Origin: Poteriospumella lacustris
Lineage: Eukaryota > Sar > Chrysophyceae > Chromulinales > Dinobryaceae
DNA length: 64,000 bases
Direction of reading: 5' to 3'
Assembly (NCBI GenBank): GCA_008000375.1
Contig: SMOI01000056.1
Location: forward strand, 84,135-148,134
Below, one piece after another: positions 33,222 to 44,869 of the stretch (its first letter is position 1; every line of letters starts with the position of its first letter). The notes beneath the pieces are model-generated. The model made no database searches. It was not told the DNA's origin and was given only the letters and a program-made list of their open reading frames with translations. Position numbers and translations under genes: made by a program.

Positions 33222-36183
33222 CTATGAAGACACGGTGAGCTCCGTCGTCACAGTGCGTGCAATCGCCTGCAACAGATGTTCCACATCCCGGTAGCCTTGT
33301 CCCGCATCGACACAGTTCACCACCACCGTTTCCATCTTCCGTTTCGCGATGTCAAATTCTTGAATGATGGATTTCAACAGAATCGCTTTCGCCGCCGTGG
33401 AATCGATGTACAACTGTAGGGAGACAGTAGCAACAAAAAAGGGGATTAGATTAGCCAGATACGTAGAAGGGAAGAGAAGGAAGCGATCGTACCTTGACGA
33501 GGTCTTTGATGTCGGGCATGCGCTGCGTGATCAGGTGCTGAACTTGTTCCAAACACTCTTTCAACCGCTCGGGGCGTACAAAGGATTGATTCTTCAGGAG
33601 ATTCTTTTGTTCCGTGGTCAACACCGGTGTACGAGTCGCCAACGAGGATGGGCGTTGGGTGGCTGCGGCTCCGTCCTCTGTCCCATCAGCAGTGGGGGTC
33701 ACGGGCTGATTACCATTGACCACCGACGGTCGCTGATTGTTGCCGTTGTTGTTGTTTGCCAGCGATTGATAGGGAATGTCTCCCAAGAACGCGGCTACTT
33801 TCGCCAAGAAGGCATCCAGGGGGCCCAGCAACATCTTCACCGCACTCAATTTGAACGACAAACACGACTTGCGCAACGCTTCGTCCAATTCTTTCTTCGC
33901 ATCCGTGTGGAGCTCTTGCATCGTGGGCAATCCTTGTTTCGCAAACTGCAAAAACCCATTCTGTTGATCGAAACGCCAAAGATTACGTGCTTGGTGCACC
34001 CACAACTCTTGAATGGCCAACCCCGTCGACGCGAAATCCAATTGCTTCTCAATCGATTGCAATTTGATATCGAACGGCGCCAATTGTTCGCGTAGGATCA
34101 ACAGGTGACGCACCAAGAACAAATCGCCATGAATCACGGGATGGGTGCGTTTGACCCCATCGGCACCACTACGCAACGTACGGACACACGCCTCAATGGA
34201 ACGACGTGCGAAATCTTCGAAGACGGGTGGCGCGACGACACCGTAGAGCTTCGACAGCAGCGACAACGTCTGTCGCATGGGCGGGAACCACGTTTGATAA
34301 ATCTCTTGCGGCGACAAGGTCGCGGTCGAAGAGGACGCGGCATGGCCACCGTCGTCGTCCCCATTGCTCAAGACGCTTTTCTTCTTCTCTTCGAGGGCTT
34401 CCAAGATATCCGGATAAGCGAGATGACTGGGCAACGGTTCAAACAGCTGCACTTCTTGTCGCAATTTCGTTTCGGCACAATACGTCAAGCGCTCTTTCGC
34501 ATCGTTGACGGTGGTATCCAAATTGATCAACAGCAGACGCAGAACGGTAGGTGGGACAGGCAACACGGAGAGTTGTGCACGCATATCTTCGGAAAGGACC
34601 GACACGACCCGACACAATTCATCGACGGACGATTCTTTGATGATCAACGGTCGCAAGAAGTCACGAGTGACATTGCCCGCCGCTTCCACGATCTGTGCCA
34701 GTTCGTTCAAGTCGCTTTCTGACATGTGGGAGGATACATGTCCATGAGAAGAAGAAGAGGAGGAGGACGACGAGGGGTTCGGTTGGCGGAACGACGGCAC
34801 ACGTGACAACGACGACGATGCCAAAGGTCCACCACTACTCGGGGTAGAGACTTTTTGCTGCGCTTCCAAGGCAAACAACGACTCAAACAACTGATGCTCC
34901 AACTGCGCCACACGCACTAAAATGGCAAATACTTGTCGCAAGGCCACACTCAGCGACAAATGATGTTTGTCGTTGGCACCGACGGGAGCAGCGGGGACAC
35001 GTTTGCTGTCGCGATGCTCAACAATCGACGCCAAATTGGTGCCACTGCCAGCATGCATCAGCGACTGATGTCCACCAGCCGTGTGCAAAGGTGTTCGTGC
35101 TTGCGCCAACGCTGCCAACCATGCATCTTTCACGAAGGGAACCAACAACTCCATACGAAGCACCGCATAAGCACGTTTGACTTCGGTCAACGTCGCCTTC
35201 GCAGAATGCCTCATCTCATACAAACGCTGCTGTTTGGAATGATGGTGATAACGAGGGGAGCTATCATCCTGACTGTTCGTTCCCAGGTCACGCTTCGATA
35301 GGCCTCCTTCAAAGAGAACGTGCGACAACTCTTTCATGCGATATGACAAGCCACGAAACTTTTGATACAGCGGCGTAGACTCCAGCGGTTGATCGTCAGC
35401 TCCTTTCTCTTGTGCCTTCGCATACAATTTCTGTTGAATAATATCACGGCATTTCTTTCCAGCTCCATCGAGTAAATCACGCATTGCACGGCCGACCAAG
35501 GAAACGGCGCGGGTTTGTAACTTGTCCAACCACAAGCGATACTTCTCGGCATCGAGGATGTCAGGATGATCTGATAAGAACGCGATCGCAGTAGACAGCT
35601 TTTGTAACATATCAACGAACTCTGGTGATCTAGGGTCCAAATTCGAGGCCGTCAATTCATGAATTCCTTTGTTCTGATAATTTGAGGCAGCATCGTAGGG
35701 AATACCCAACGTGATCGAGATCTGCTCGATGTCGTCGAATGGCTGGATCGCTTTTTGTAGAATCTCAACAGTCGTTTGAAGGTTATGCTGTAGCCATCAT
35801 AAGAGGGAGGAGTAAAACGACAGGATGGATGGGCAGTGGTCGTGGAACGGGCTTACCTGTTGTTCCAACAAGCTCTCACACTTCGACACTAAGGAATTGG
35901 TTCTCCCGGTGACGTCGTCGTGCGCTGATCGCATTTGATGAAGGATTTGAATCACAGAGTCCAGATTTTGCAAAGTGATGCGACCTGATTCCTCTGCTTG
36001 AGATAAATCGTTTTGGAATCCATCCGCACGAGCTTCCTTACTACCCAAATCTTTCTCGCCTTTGGTTTCTTCGCCCGCAGACCTGTGTTGGGCTGCCTCG
36101 TTTCTTAAAAGAGCATCAAATTCATCCAAATCACTGAGGAAGTGGGAATTGAGTTGACACAGGTCCCACAACCCTTTCTTCAT
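33222..36183 (-). CDS. COG3: Conserved oligomeric Golgi complex subunit 3 (Sec34-like)
   Basis: Exons 36183-35857, 35787-33493 and 33413-33222; 937 aa. Introns are 69 and 79 nt. COG3 is a lobe A subunit of the COG tether, which captures recycling vesicles at the Golgi. The Sec34 region begins near the first intron (LEQQHNLQTTVEILQKAI, FDDIEQISITLGIP) and continues with PEFVDMLQKLSTAIAFLSDH and YRLWLDKLQTRAVSLVGRAM, typical of the family. Long helical rods follow, broken by low-complexity Ser/Pro/Asn loops. At 937 aa it is longer than the human protein, mainly because of these loops. The third exon supplies the expected C-terminal helices. Confidence 0.88.
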
Positions 36184-36616
36184 TCCGACACAATGGACAA
36201 ATCAATCTTTCACAATCTTCGGTAAAAATCCCAAGAAATGGCAATCGGAATGCTTTCTCAGGAGAGGGTTTCTTACGAACTTCAACAAAGAGATATTTAG
36301 TGTCTGTCTTGGTTCGGCTGAGGAAAAGATTATCGAATCCGATCGATCGATCGATCGATCCAAGATCGATGGCAGCACGGAGCAGCATGGAGCACTTCCG
36401 CGGCCGTTTCAGAAATGAACACCACAAACATGACGACGATGACCGACGACGACGATGACCGAATAAGGGTCTAAGGGAAACACGACAAAGGAAAATAATA
36501 ATTAATCGATGCGAGACGTTCCCCATATGAACACCAAGAAGCTAAAGACAAATAACTACAAACGAAAACTGCCACTACAAATACTAGTATGCAACAAGTA
36601 CACCCCTCTAGACTAC
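36184..36616. other. Intergenic gap with GATC and CGA repeats
   Basis: 433 nt upstream of COG3 and downstream of an MFS gene. It carries a pure GATC tandem near 36340-36361 and a CGA-rich stretch at 36431-36459. Confidence 0.6.
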
Positions 36617-38495
36617 TCACAGATGAACTTCTTCGTCATCTTCCACCATCGAAAATTCGAACTCGTTCTCGGCCAGCACATCGGGTATAGCGACATGAAA
36701 GGGATTGTCCTTATGGAAAGGAGAGGATATCGGCTGGTCGTACATGTCGATATTGGGAGCCCGTCTAGCTTCTGAATGAAGGACGACGTCTTCACCTCCA
36801 TCATTCAAATATTCATGTACTTCTCTTGATAACTGCTCACGATCAATAGGTTCTCTTTGAAGCGTTTCGTGAGAGTTTGAATCCCCGGTCACACGGTCGT
36901 CATGTTCAACTCGAGAGTACGTTGGTCGGTCTCCATCGTCGTCCACATCGCCAGCTTCTGAGTCATCGCTTTGGTCGTCATCATCTTCCCCCAATATGGT
37001 GTGCAGCGGTTGTAGCGGGTGTGTACTCGCCCCGCCTGTTGTTGTTAGGAGGCCATCATCGTTCAGCTTCTTCATGTACTCGCGGCATAGATGACTAGCC
37101 AACAGGTATATCCCCAGCAACACAAATGCCGACACAATGATAGCCACAGGGAATGATGATGCGCCGACCAAGCCAATGGCAAGGCCAATAATGACAGGGA
37201 TAATCGATTCACCCACCGTGGCACCTACCATGAAAGTCGATGTGGTGTTGGGGTCCCTATAAATGACATCAACGGCGAATCAGGCAATGACACGTTATTG
37301 CACCACCGAACAGAACAAGAATCACTTACATTGTGAACCCATAATCACTGAAGATAGTCATCATCACCGGAAAAATAGAACTAAGGGCAAACCCAATAAA
37401 GCCTGTCACCCAACATGCGCTGGTATACGATATGCTGAAGAACATTGGTACAAAGATTGCACCAACAACAATCAACGCCAATTGCGCTCGTATCATCGTG
37501 GTGGCAGAGAAGTATACCGCACACGGTACAGCCAATATCCGACCAACGGTCAAAAGAGCCCAGAAAATGGCAGATAGATATGCAGCTTTGGATTTATTGT
37601 CCGTGACATCAATGAGAATCGCATAGCTTGCAACCCAGCCAGCATAGCCAGTCTCGGCACCGACATAAATGAAAAAGAAAAACGCGACCAACATTCGAAT
37701 GTGGAATGGGGCAATAATCTGTTTTCCCTCCTCTTCAGTAGATTCCACTTTGTCTGATTTGTTGCTCGTTTCATTGTTCAGACCCGTCTCATCAGCCAAT
37801 TGATGCTTTACCGTCGACAACTCGATAACCCGCTCTGCCTCTCCATCATGCAAACTATTCCACCCTTCTTGTCTCAAACTGCCATTCCCTACACTTTGAA
37901 TGACATAGGGAATGCATAGCGTAAGGACGGGACCAAAAGACATCAACCCTACAATCCGAAACGCACTGACATAGCCTATACTCCCCACCATAGCTGGACC
38001 GACAATGCCACCAAGTCCGAAGCACGAATGCATAGCTTGCATCCAAGGTTGGACTCGTTTTCCCCACATTTCTGGGAGACCACAATTCCCCATTGTATCG
38101 ATCCCCCCAAAACCAATTCCCTGAATGAAAAACATGATGATGGCAAGAGGAAAATTGGTCGATAAAGTCACAACACTTGTTGCAACTCCAGTGATTAGCA
38201 AGGACACAGCGGTGAGGAGACCCTTCGAATCTGCCAACGCCTTTATTTGGAGAAGATACGCGGATAAGATTGTGCCAACAAGGTAACCTATGCCGCGAGA
38301 AGTAAATCCTAAACCAAACTGTGACTTCGAGCGATGAAAATCAGAGGATAGAGAAGGCATCGCCGCACCAAGCACGGTGGCGGATGCTCCATAAACAAGA
38401 AATGTAACGAAATAGACAAAACTATAAAATACTTTGGGCTTGTCCTCGGCTGTGACAAGGCAGCCAGACCCTTTAACGACATCCCCATCGCTCAT
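36617..38495 (-). CDS. Major facilitator superfamily transporter (MFSD4/NaGLT1-like)
   Basis: Exons 38495-37330 and 37256-36617, joined across a 73-nt intron; 601 aa. ATG 38495 is used because the frame continues upstream only to a TTG. Twelve hydrophobic helices are visible: six before a ~60-residue charged cytosolic loop and six after it, the last ones in exon 2 (VGATVGESIIPVIIGLAIGL). The pattern near residue 45 (LGAAMPSLSSDF) and FGLGFTSRGIGYLVG resemble the MFSD4/sodium-glucose-transporter-1 branch. The C-terminal tail is long, acidic and His/Asp-rich. The substrate is not known. Confidence 0.82.
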
Positions 38496-38964
38496 TTCAA
38501 TCAATCAATCGATCAATCGATCAATCAATCGCCAACTACTACACCGAGAATGCGATGATTTCAAAATATTCAAATACTCAACAAACCTATCCGAATCAGT
38601 AGCACACAAATCCTTTTTATCAACTTGGATATCAATGATCTCGTCGCAATCATTGTTTACATGGAGGAGGATCCACATCATTGCGACGTCCACGCGTCAA
38701 ATCGATTGGTTGTTGAAGAGCGTTTCAAAAGTTGAGCTGCTGTGCTGCTGTCATCGTCATCGTCATCATCATCTTCTGGTCATCTTCTGTTGTTCTTTTC
38801 TTCTTTTGGCACCCGAGTGATACTTCAGGGAGTTATACACAGCACTTATCAAATACTTTACTTTCTGTTTCACGTGAGCTGAAACGTCTTGCCGTTGTTC
38901 GGAAGTCCAAAAGTGGTAGTTTTCTTCTGGCGTCGACAGTTGTAGAATAGACGAAGCCCACATC
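38496..38964. promoter_or_regulatory. Divergent promoter region between MFS carrier and ISCA2
   Basis: 469 nt between divergent starts. TCAATCAATC-type repeats lie at 38499-38530 and TCATCG triplets near 38750-38775. Promoter role is inferred. Confidence 0.5.
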
Positions 38965-39551
38965 ATGTTTGCTCGATACTCCCGACAATTAGCCAACACG
39001 GGGTTAAGACCCTCCTCCGTAAGGTTCTTTTCTGCTGCTGCAGATCTGAATGACACTGTGATTGTGACAAAGAGCTGTGTGAAGGTAATGTCGCTCACAT
39101 TCATCACCGCTCCATTTTCGCCGTCATAATGCGTACCACCTTTGTGCACCTTAGAGAATCAAATACCTTCAAGACAAGGCGAAAAATGAAAATCTTTATC
39201 TCCGACTCAGCGTTGAAGGAGGAGGCTGCTCAGGATTCCAATACATTTTCAAAATGGACGAGAGTCCAATCAGTCCTGATGAAGACAAGTACGTTCAACG
39301 CATACTTTTACCGCCTTTCTTTAAGAAACGAGTCTGATTTGTCGCTGTACAGAATATTCGAAAAGGAGGGCTCAAAGGTCGTTGTTGATGAAGGTAGTTT
39401 TGAATTGATAAGAGGTGCAACGGTCGACTTCGTTCAAGAAATGATCCGAAGTTCCTTCGCGGTTGTCAATAATCCTCAATCCGAATCCGCTTGTGGGTGT
39501 GGATCATCTTTTGCGGTGAAGAACTTTACAAGCAATCCTGCTCTGGATTGA
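38965..39551 (+). CDS. ISCA2: Mitochondrial iron-sulfur cluster assembly protein, ISCA2-type
   Basis: Exons 38965-39084, 39155-39288 and 39353-39551; 150 aa, introns 70 and 64 nt. No single long frame shows this gene; it appears only after splicing. The A-type carrier motif [11 protein letters not shown] is in exon 2 and CGCGSSF in exon 3, giving the three conserved Cys. The ISCA2-like blocks [20 protein letters not shown] and [15 protein letters not shown] are clear. The first ~30 residues ([14 protein letters not shown], later VRFFSAAA) are basic and hydroxylated with no acidic residue, a typical mitochondrial presequence. ISCA2 helps form [4Fe-4S] clusters in mitochondria. An opposite-strand frame across exon 1 is a shadow. 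Confidence 0.93.
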
Positions 39552-39610
39552 GCAGTTTACAGTTCGAAATTCATCATAATTTCCACCCAAAAATCACTTA
39601 AACTACACAT

Positions 39611-41278
39611 CTAATAATCTTGATAGTTTCCACCTTCCTCCTCTTCGTCGTCTGGACGCTGTTCGTCAGAAACAACTTCTTGATAAATTGACGTGGATTG
39701 AAAAACATTCGTTTCAGGGATAACACCGAAACTGAACGGAATAATCAACCCAAGCAAAATCGCGTCACACAGGATCGCCATTTGCAATGATCCAAAACCA
39801 TCAGATAGGACACCAATAAGTGGCGAGGATACGATGCTTCCGGAATATGAACAGCCTGCCACAATAGCCAGCGCAGTGCCTGGCCGCAGCCCGGGTAAAT
39901 GACCAGCGCTGCTGAAAACAGTCGGAATGATGGTAGATAATCCAAGGCCAGTCAGTGCAAAGCCAATACATGCAAATGCAACGGGACTTGGCGTTTCGGT
40001 TGATAATACAACCACCAAGAGTCCCGATGTAGCCAAGCACCCACCGATGCGCATCAAGTATTGCCTTCCGATTAGTCGGCGTAAATAGTCACAAAGAAAA
40101 CGCCCAACGCCCATGCACACCATGAAGCATGTAAAGCCGAGGGACTTAACAACTGAAGAGGCACCAATGTAGCGCTCGAAGAAGATGACGGACCACGTGA
40201 CTATGCTACTTTCTCCAAAGGCGCCGAGGAATCCAATAGACGCGAAAACTGCCAAAATTTTCCAATTTTCATTAGTCACTGGAGTGTCGTTGTCGTTTGG
40301 ATCAACTAGCAGTGGAGAATTCATTTGGGCATTTCCATCTGATGACTTTGATCGAGACCGGGAGTGTTGACGCTTTGGTTTCGCTCCAAACACATCTTCT
40401 GGAGTAATGAAAATAGTCTCGCTGGATGAAGCTCCCATTACTCTTCTGTCATTTGGATTCATACTGGGACTTTCGTGCAATGCTGAAGTGACTTGTCGAT
40501 TTTTATGGGGCCTGCGGTCGTTTGTGGCTCTTTCATTTTCATTTTCGTATTGGATGGTGTCTTCCAAAGCGTCATCCAATATAGGTCTCTTAATCACAGC
40601 AGCGACTTTGGCGATGTCCACTTTCCCGTGGTCTTTGTGAAATGAAGTGAGGAAATGTTCCTGCTGCTGATCGTACATGTTGTAGAACGTTGCAAAACTG
40701 AGAACTAACGCCACTGCCGATACAAGCAAGAACGCATACAACGTTGAAAAGTTCTCTTGAACCATAACACCGCCGAGCAGGGACCCTAGTGCCGCTGAAA
40801 CAGAATACGAACCATGAAAGCTACCCAATAATGGTATACCAGCAACAATTTCAGTGAGAATAGCACTATTATTCATTGATATATCCATAATTCCACAAGA
40901 CAATCCGAAAGCAAAAATCGCCAATGTTAATGTTGAGAAAGCTGGCGCTAAAGCTACCAATGGCATTGTTAAGATAAAGCACCAACAGCCTAGCGTGGAC
41001 ACAAAACGACTCCCAAAGTATTTCAATAAAATTGCATCGATAGGAGCGGCCAAAACATTTCCCAAGTAGAAGAACAAAACGCTCGTTCCCAAGAGAGAAT
41101 CGCTGAGGCCCAAGTCATCTTGAATAACAGGCAAAAATCTTCCCCATATACCTGCTAGCTCTCCCTCTACCATGAAGCAGTAGTAAACAGCGATTCTTGC
41201 GAGCAAATTGCGGTAAAAGACACTCTGCACATTGAGGAAGTTGTTTCTCTCGAGAACATTCTCAAGAAAATGCTCCAT
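39611..41278 (-). CDS. Major facilitator superfamily transporter
   Basis: Single exon, 555 aa. Twelve hydrophobic helices in two sets of six are split by a ~130-residue charged, disordered loop with Ser, Arg and His clusters. Early helices contain VEGELAGIWGRFLPVIQDDL and a loop with GSRFVSTLG. Late helices contain VCMGVGRFLCDYLRRLIGRQ, a conserved MFS loop pattern. It belongs to a glucose/carbohydrate-like MFS branch by general look only. It converges with ISCA2 (60 nt between stops) and is unlike the neighbouring MFS carrier at 36617-38495, so the two are not a recent tandem pair. Confidence 0.8.
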   Translation of the reverse strand: MEHFLENVLERNNFLNVQSVFYRNLLARIAVYYCFMVEGELAGIWGRFLPVIQDDLGLSDSLLGTSVLFFYLGNVLAAPIDAILLKYFGSRFVSTLGCWCFILTMPLVALAPAFSTLTLAIFAFGLSCGIMDISMNNSAILTEIVAGIPLLGSFHGSYSVSAALGSLLGGVMVQENFSTLYAFLLVSAVALVLSFATFYNMYDQQQEHFLTSFHKDHGKVDIAKVAAVIKRPILDDALEDTIQYENENERATNDRRPHKNRQVTSALHESPSMNPNDRRVMGASSSETIFITPEDVFGAKPKRQHSRSRSKSSDGNAQMNSPLLVDPNDNDTPVTNENWKILAVFASIGFLGAFGESSIVTWSVIFFERYIGASSVVKSLGFTCFMVCMGVGRFLCDYLRRLIGRQYLMRIGGCLATSGLLVVVLSTETPSPVAFACIGFALTGLGLSTIIPTVFSSAGHLPGLRPGTALAIVAGCSYSGSIVSSPLIGVLSDGFGSLQMAILCDAILLGLIIPFSFGVIPETNVFQSTSIYQEVVSDEQRPDDEEEEGGNYQDY

Positions 41279-41707
41279 ACTGATGGCCCCTTCTTTGGAA
41301 AATTGGGGAGGGTTTCAGCTCAGCGTATATCACAATACGCAATCAGCAATTATCATGTGCTTCTACAGGTAGAATATGTGATATACTTTTTGGATTTGAT
41401 TGTTGTTGTTGGTGGAAGTGAATGATACTTCGGTCCACAAGCCCAAAAAGAAGCGGGGATTCAGAGGTCTATGACATTAAGCTGGGAATCCGGAAATATT
41501 TCCGATGGAGAAATTACTTTGGAGGTCGGCCTCTTGTGAATTTTTGCAGTCATTGAGGTCTCAACGGAACGGAATGCAATGCAATGATGCCTCTCCGATG
41601 CATACTTTAATGGGATAAATAGTGACCTATAATTCGTTGTCATCAAATCCTCCATCTGAAGTGTGTTCCATCCGTTTGCTTCTCTTTAGTTTGACGACAC
41701 AGCCAGC
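41279..41707. promoter_or_regulatory. Divergent gap before the pseudokinase gene
   Basis: 429 nt between divergent starts. No repeat or exon recognised. Confidence 0.4.
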
Positions 41708-44700
41708 ATGTCCACCCTGTCGAATTGGCTACCTTCAAGGTCAACTATCCGGGACTATGAACTCATGGACAACATAGTTGATAATCCATCGGTCTCTATT
41801 CAAAAATGCAAGAGCAAGAAATTTAACAACATCATCGCTATGAAGCGAATCAAATCGGTGGCTTCTGCTATGAATAGTGACTGGATCACGGAAACGATCA
41901 CTGAAATTCTACGCAATCGCTATCACCATAATATCATCAATTTGTTGGACTACTTCATTGATGGCAGAGATCTTTGCTTAATCATGGAGTATCTTCCCGG
42001 TGCCAAATCGTTGCGGTATCTAGCTGACGAGAATGCTCGCGTTCGGGTGGACCGGCTTCCGGTCCTGTCGACTTCCGAGATTACCCTGGTGGCAATTGAA
42101 CTGATTGATGCACTCGCGTATTTGCATTCCAGGGAGTTACCTCAATCAATGGTTTTCCACGGAGAACTTAAGCCAGAAAATGTGTTGGTGTCCCGTGAGC
42201 GGATTAAGGATGGCACTGAATTCGACAAGGTCATCACCATGTCCGCGAAATTCAAGATCCTCACTATCCCTTCTTCATTGGTGAGTTATGATAGTACCAT
42301 CAGTACAACTTCGCCACAAGATTCAAACTATTGTGCACCAGAGGTGTTGCTGTCGAAAGAAACCAATCGATCTCGCGGCTACTCTTCCAAGAGTGATATC
42401 TGGGCCTTAGGGGCAACGCTATTGAATTTGGCAACATCCTTTTCCATTTCACGGAGTGATTTAATAGTGCTTCACCGATATCAAAATCGTAGCTGGTGCT
42501 TTGAAGAAGATGTTCTGCTGAAATTCTCCGATGCCCAGCGTCTGCTGTGGGACCAGCAATCGTCATGGATCCAAGACATTGTGTGCTCTTGCTTGCAACT
42601 TCACCCGGAGCAACGCTTTACAGCAAGACAGTTGCAAGGGATGCCAACATATCAAGCTTTGTTCTCTCTATGCTCAGTGGCCAAAGAGGATGTCAATCTG
42701 CTAATTGCCGAGAATCATCGGCTCGTTGAATCAATGCAGGTCAAAGGCGAATGTCCCGTTGTTATTAAATCGGAAGACTCTGGGAAGTATGAGACATTGT
42801 CGAATCGAAAGGTTGGTTTGTATAGTATTATGCAGCTGTTTAAACAACGTTAATTCTCGTGCTTTTCTGCCATATAGATGCCAGCAGCGCCGGAAGTATC
42901 CCGAGACGACGATGGTGACCATGACTCTACCCGATCCAACTGTTCTTCTGATGAAGAAGAGGAAAAAGTACAAGTGATTTATTCTCGTCAAACAGAGAAT
43001 GTGGTCGCGGACAACAATGGCAACAAAGAACCCGTCAAGTACATGGCACCAGTCCGGTTGAATTCATCTTCTTATGACAACGAAGTGCGAACTTTGGCTG
43101 AGCGCTCGTTGGCCTCTGGATCCGTGGACAATTCTTCTGTTGCTCCCATTGATGGGCTTGTGAGCGATATGGATATTGCACGCAACTTAGCACGTCCTGC
43201 AAGTACCCGTGGTTCGTTTGGTAGCGTCTACAGTCTCACTTCTGGCTTCAGCTCCATCGGTGTCTTGGATACCTCGGCCACTTCGACGGGGTTGCCAAAG
43301 AATTCGTCGCTCCGTGATCTTCGTGATTTAAACAACGTTAGTCCTCTCAATTTCGCGAATGTCCTTCACCCTGCTACTCCTCGAGTTGAGCCAGCTGCCG
43401 AAGTCATTTCAACGCAGAGGTCAATGGATTCTGTCACCAAGCGAATTCTACAGGGCCATTCTCACTACATCGCATGCATCGCTGTGTTACCGGATGATCG
43501 TATTGTGTCAGGAAGCTATGACCACACGATTAAGATTTGGAATCCCAATACCGGTGAGTGTGAAATGACTCTTTTTGGTCATAGTAGCTACGTCTACTGT
43601 CTGACGGTTCTTCCAAACGGACGCGTGGTCTCCGGCTCATGGGATACAACGTTGAAAATCTGGAATGTGACGACGGGAGAATGTGAACAAACATTAAGTG
43701 GACACAGTAGCTTTGTCTGTTGGGTTGTCTATATGCCGGATCTCAAACGCATTGTTTCGGGGGATTATAAGAAATTGGTTCGTGTTTGGCAATGTGATGA
43801 TGGCAAGACGTTTCAATTCAATCGTATTGCCACTTTACCATACTCACAAAGTGTCAGCATGTTCAGCAATGGCGAAACGATTCAATTCCAAGGAACCAAC
43901 TTGGTGAGTGCAAGTCCTGCGTCATCTGCCGTTTCGTCCGGTTCATCAGCCTCATCGGAAGTGGTCATCGAACAAGGTCGTCGCATATCCCCACGTTTGG
44001 GAGATAGCGCAAACATTTCCCCTCGACTTCCTGTGAGCTCTGCACCTCCCACTCCGCTTTATGCACCAGCGGCAACCTCAGCTGCAGCCGCAGCCGCAGC
44101 ATCAGCAGAGACGAAAATGGGCATAACCCCACCGCTGGCAAATAGTGGAACTGCAGTGCCGACACCAACTTATTCACGCATGCGCAGTGAATCGCTGATA
44201 TCGGCAGGCATTGCGTCGACGCCTGGCAGTACCAACAAGGGCCAATTGCTGGTGCACGCGTACAAGCTGTGCTCACCGAATGGCAATGTCAAATGCTCGT
44301 TCGAAGGTCATTTGCGACCAATCACCCAAGCCATTCGTCTGGGCACTAATTTGGTGACAAGCAGTGCAGACCGCACGCTGAGAGTGTGGGATGGTGATTC
44401 CGGTGCCTGCTTGGCGGTGTTGATGGGCCATGGAAATGAGGTCAACGCGGTTGCTTGTGGAAAGAATGGCGTTGTGGTTTCGGGTAGTAACGATAATTCG
44501 GTGCGTTTGTGGGATACAACTCGTTATGCGGAATCGAAGCGAGCGCAGCGTTACTCCTTCCGTCACAATGCCACCATGGCCGCAGATCAAGTTTTATTGG
44601 GCCATCAACACTTTGTTAGCTGCATTGCGGTGTTGTCTGATGGGCGGATTGTGTCGGGTAGTTTTGACAAAACGATTATCATTTGGTCTGGATTGGAAGA

Positions 44701-44869
44701 TGCGCTGTGTTCCACCAAAGAAAACGCGTTTTCGTCGTCGTTTTGTTTGACGGCCAGTGAAGATGACTGCGAGGGATTAGACGACGGTGGAATCCCTTTG
44801 CCTCCCGTCACGTCGTTTCAATCCGATGTCCCTCTGCCTCCTTTCCCCAACGCGTCCTTTGAAATATGA
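41708..44869 (+). CDS. Pseudokinase-WD40 protein, probably one gene across a 66-nt intron
   Basis: Proposed exons 41708-42811 and 42878-44869; 1031 aa. Residues ~15-330 form a protein-kinase fold (IIAMKRI with the ATP Lys, LCLIMEYL, YCAPEVLL, SDIWALGATLL). The catalytic HRD is HGE (HGELKPENVL), no DFG is visible, and the Gly-rich loop is absent, so it is probably a pseudokinase. Residues ~555 to the end hold about seven WD40 repeats (LQGHSHYIACIAVLPDDRIV; KIWNVTTGECEQTLSGH; RLWDTTRYAES) around a Ser/Ala-rich loop. The intron uses GTTGGT and ATATAG, keeps phase, and fits the local length range. Without splicing, the kinase would end at 42853 and a separate WD40 protein would start at ATG 42878. 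The fusion is an inference; both domains are secure. Confidence 0.75.

Noticed and set aside
33364-34095. 243-codon plus-strand frame
   Set aside because: Antisense to COG3 and rich in Gln, Arg and Leu, as expected for a shadow.
38769-39149. Minus-strand frame of 126 codons
   Set aside because: Overlaps exon 1 of the ISCA2-type gene, which is strongly supported on the plus strand.
42878-44869. WD40 protein as a fully separate gene
   Set aside because: Possible, but a phase-matching 66-nt intron with a good acceptor directly before its ATG makes fusion to the pseudokinase more likely; kept as an alternative.
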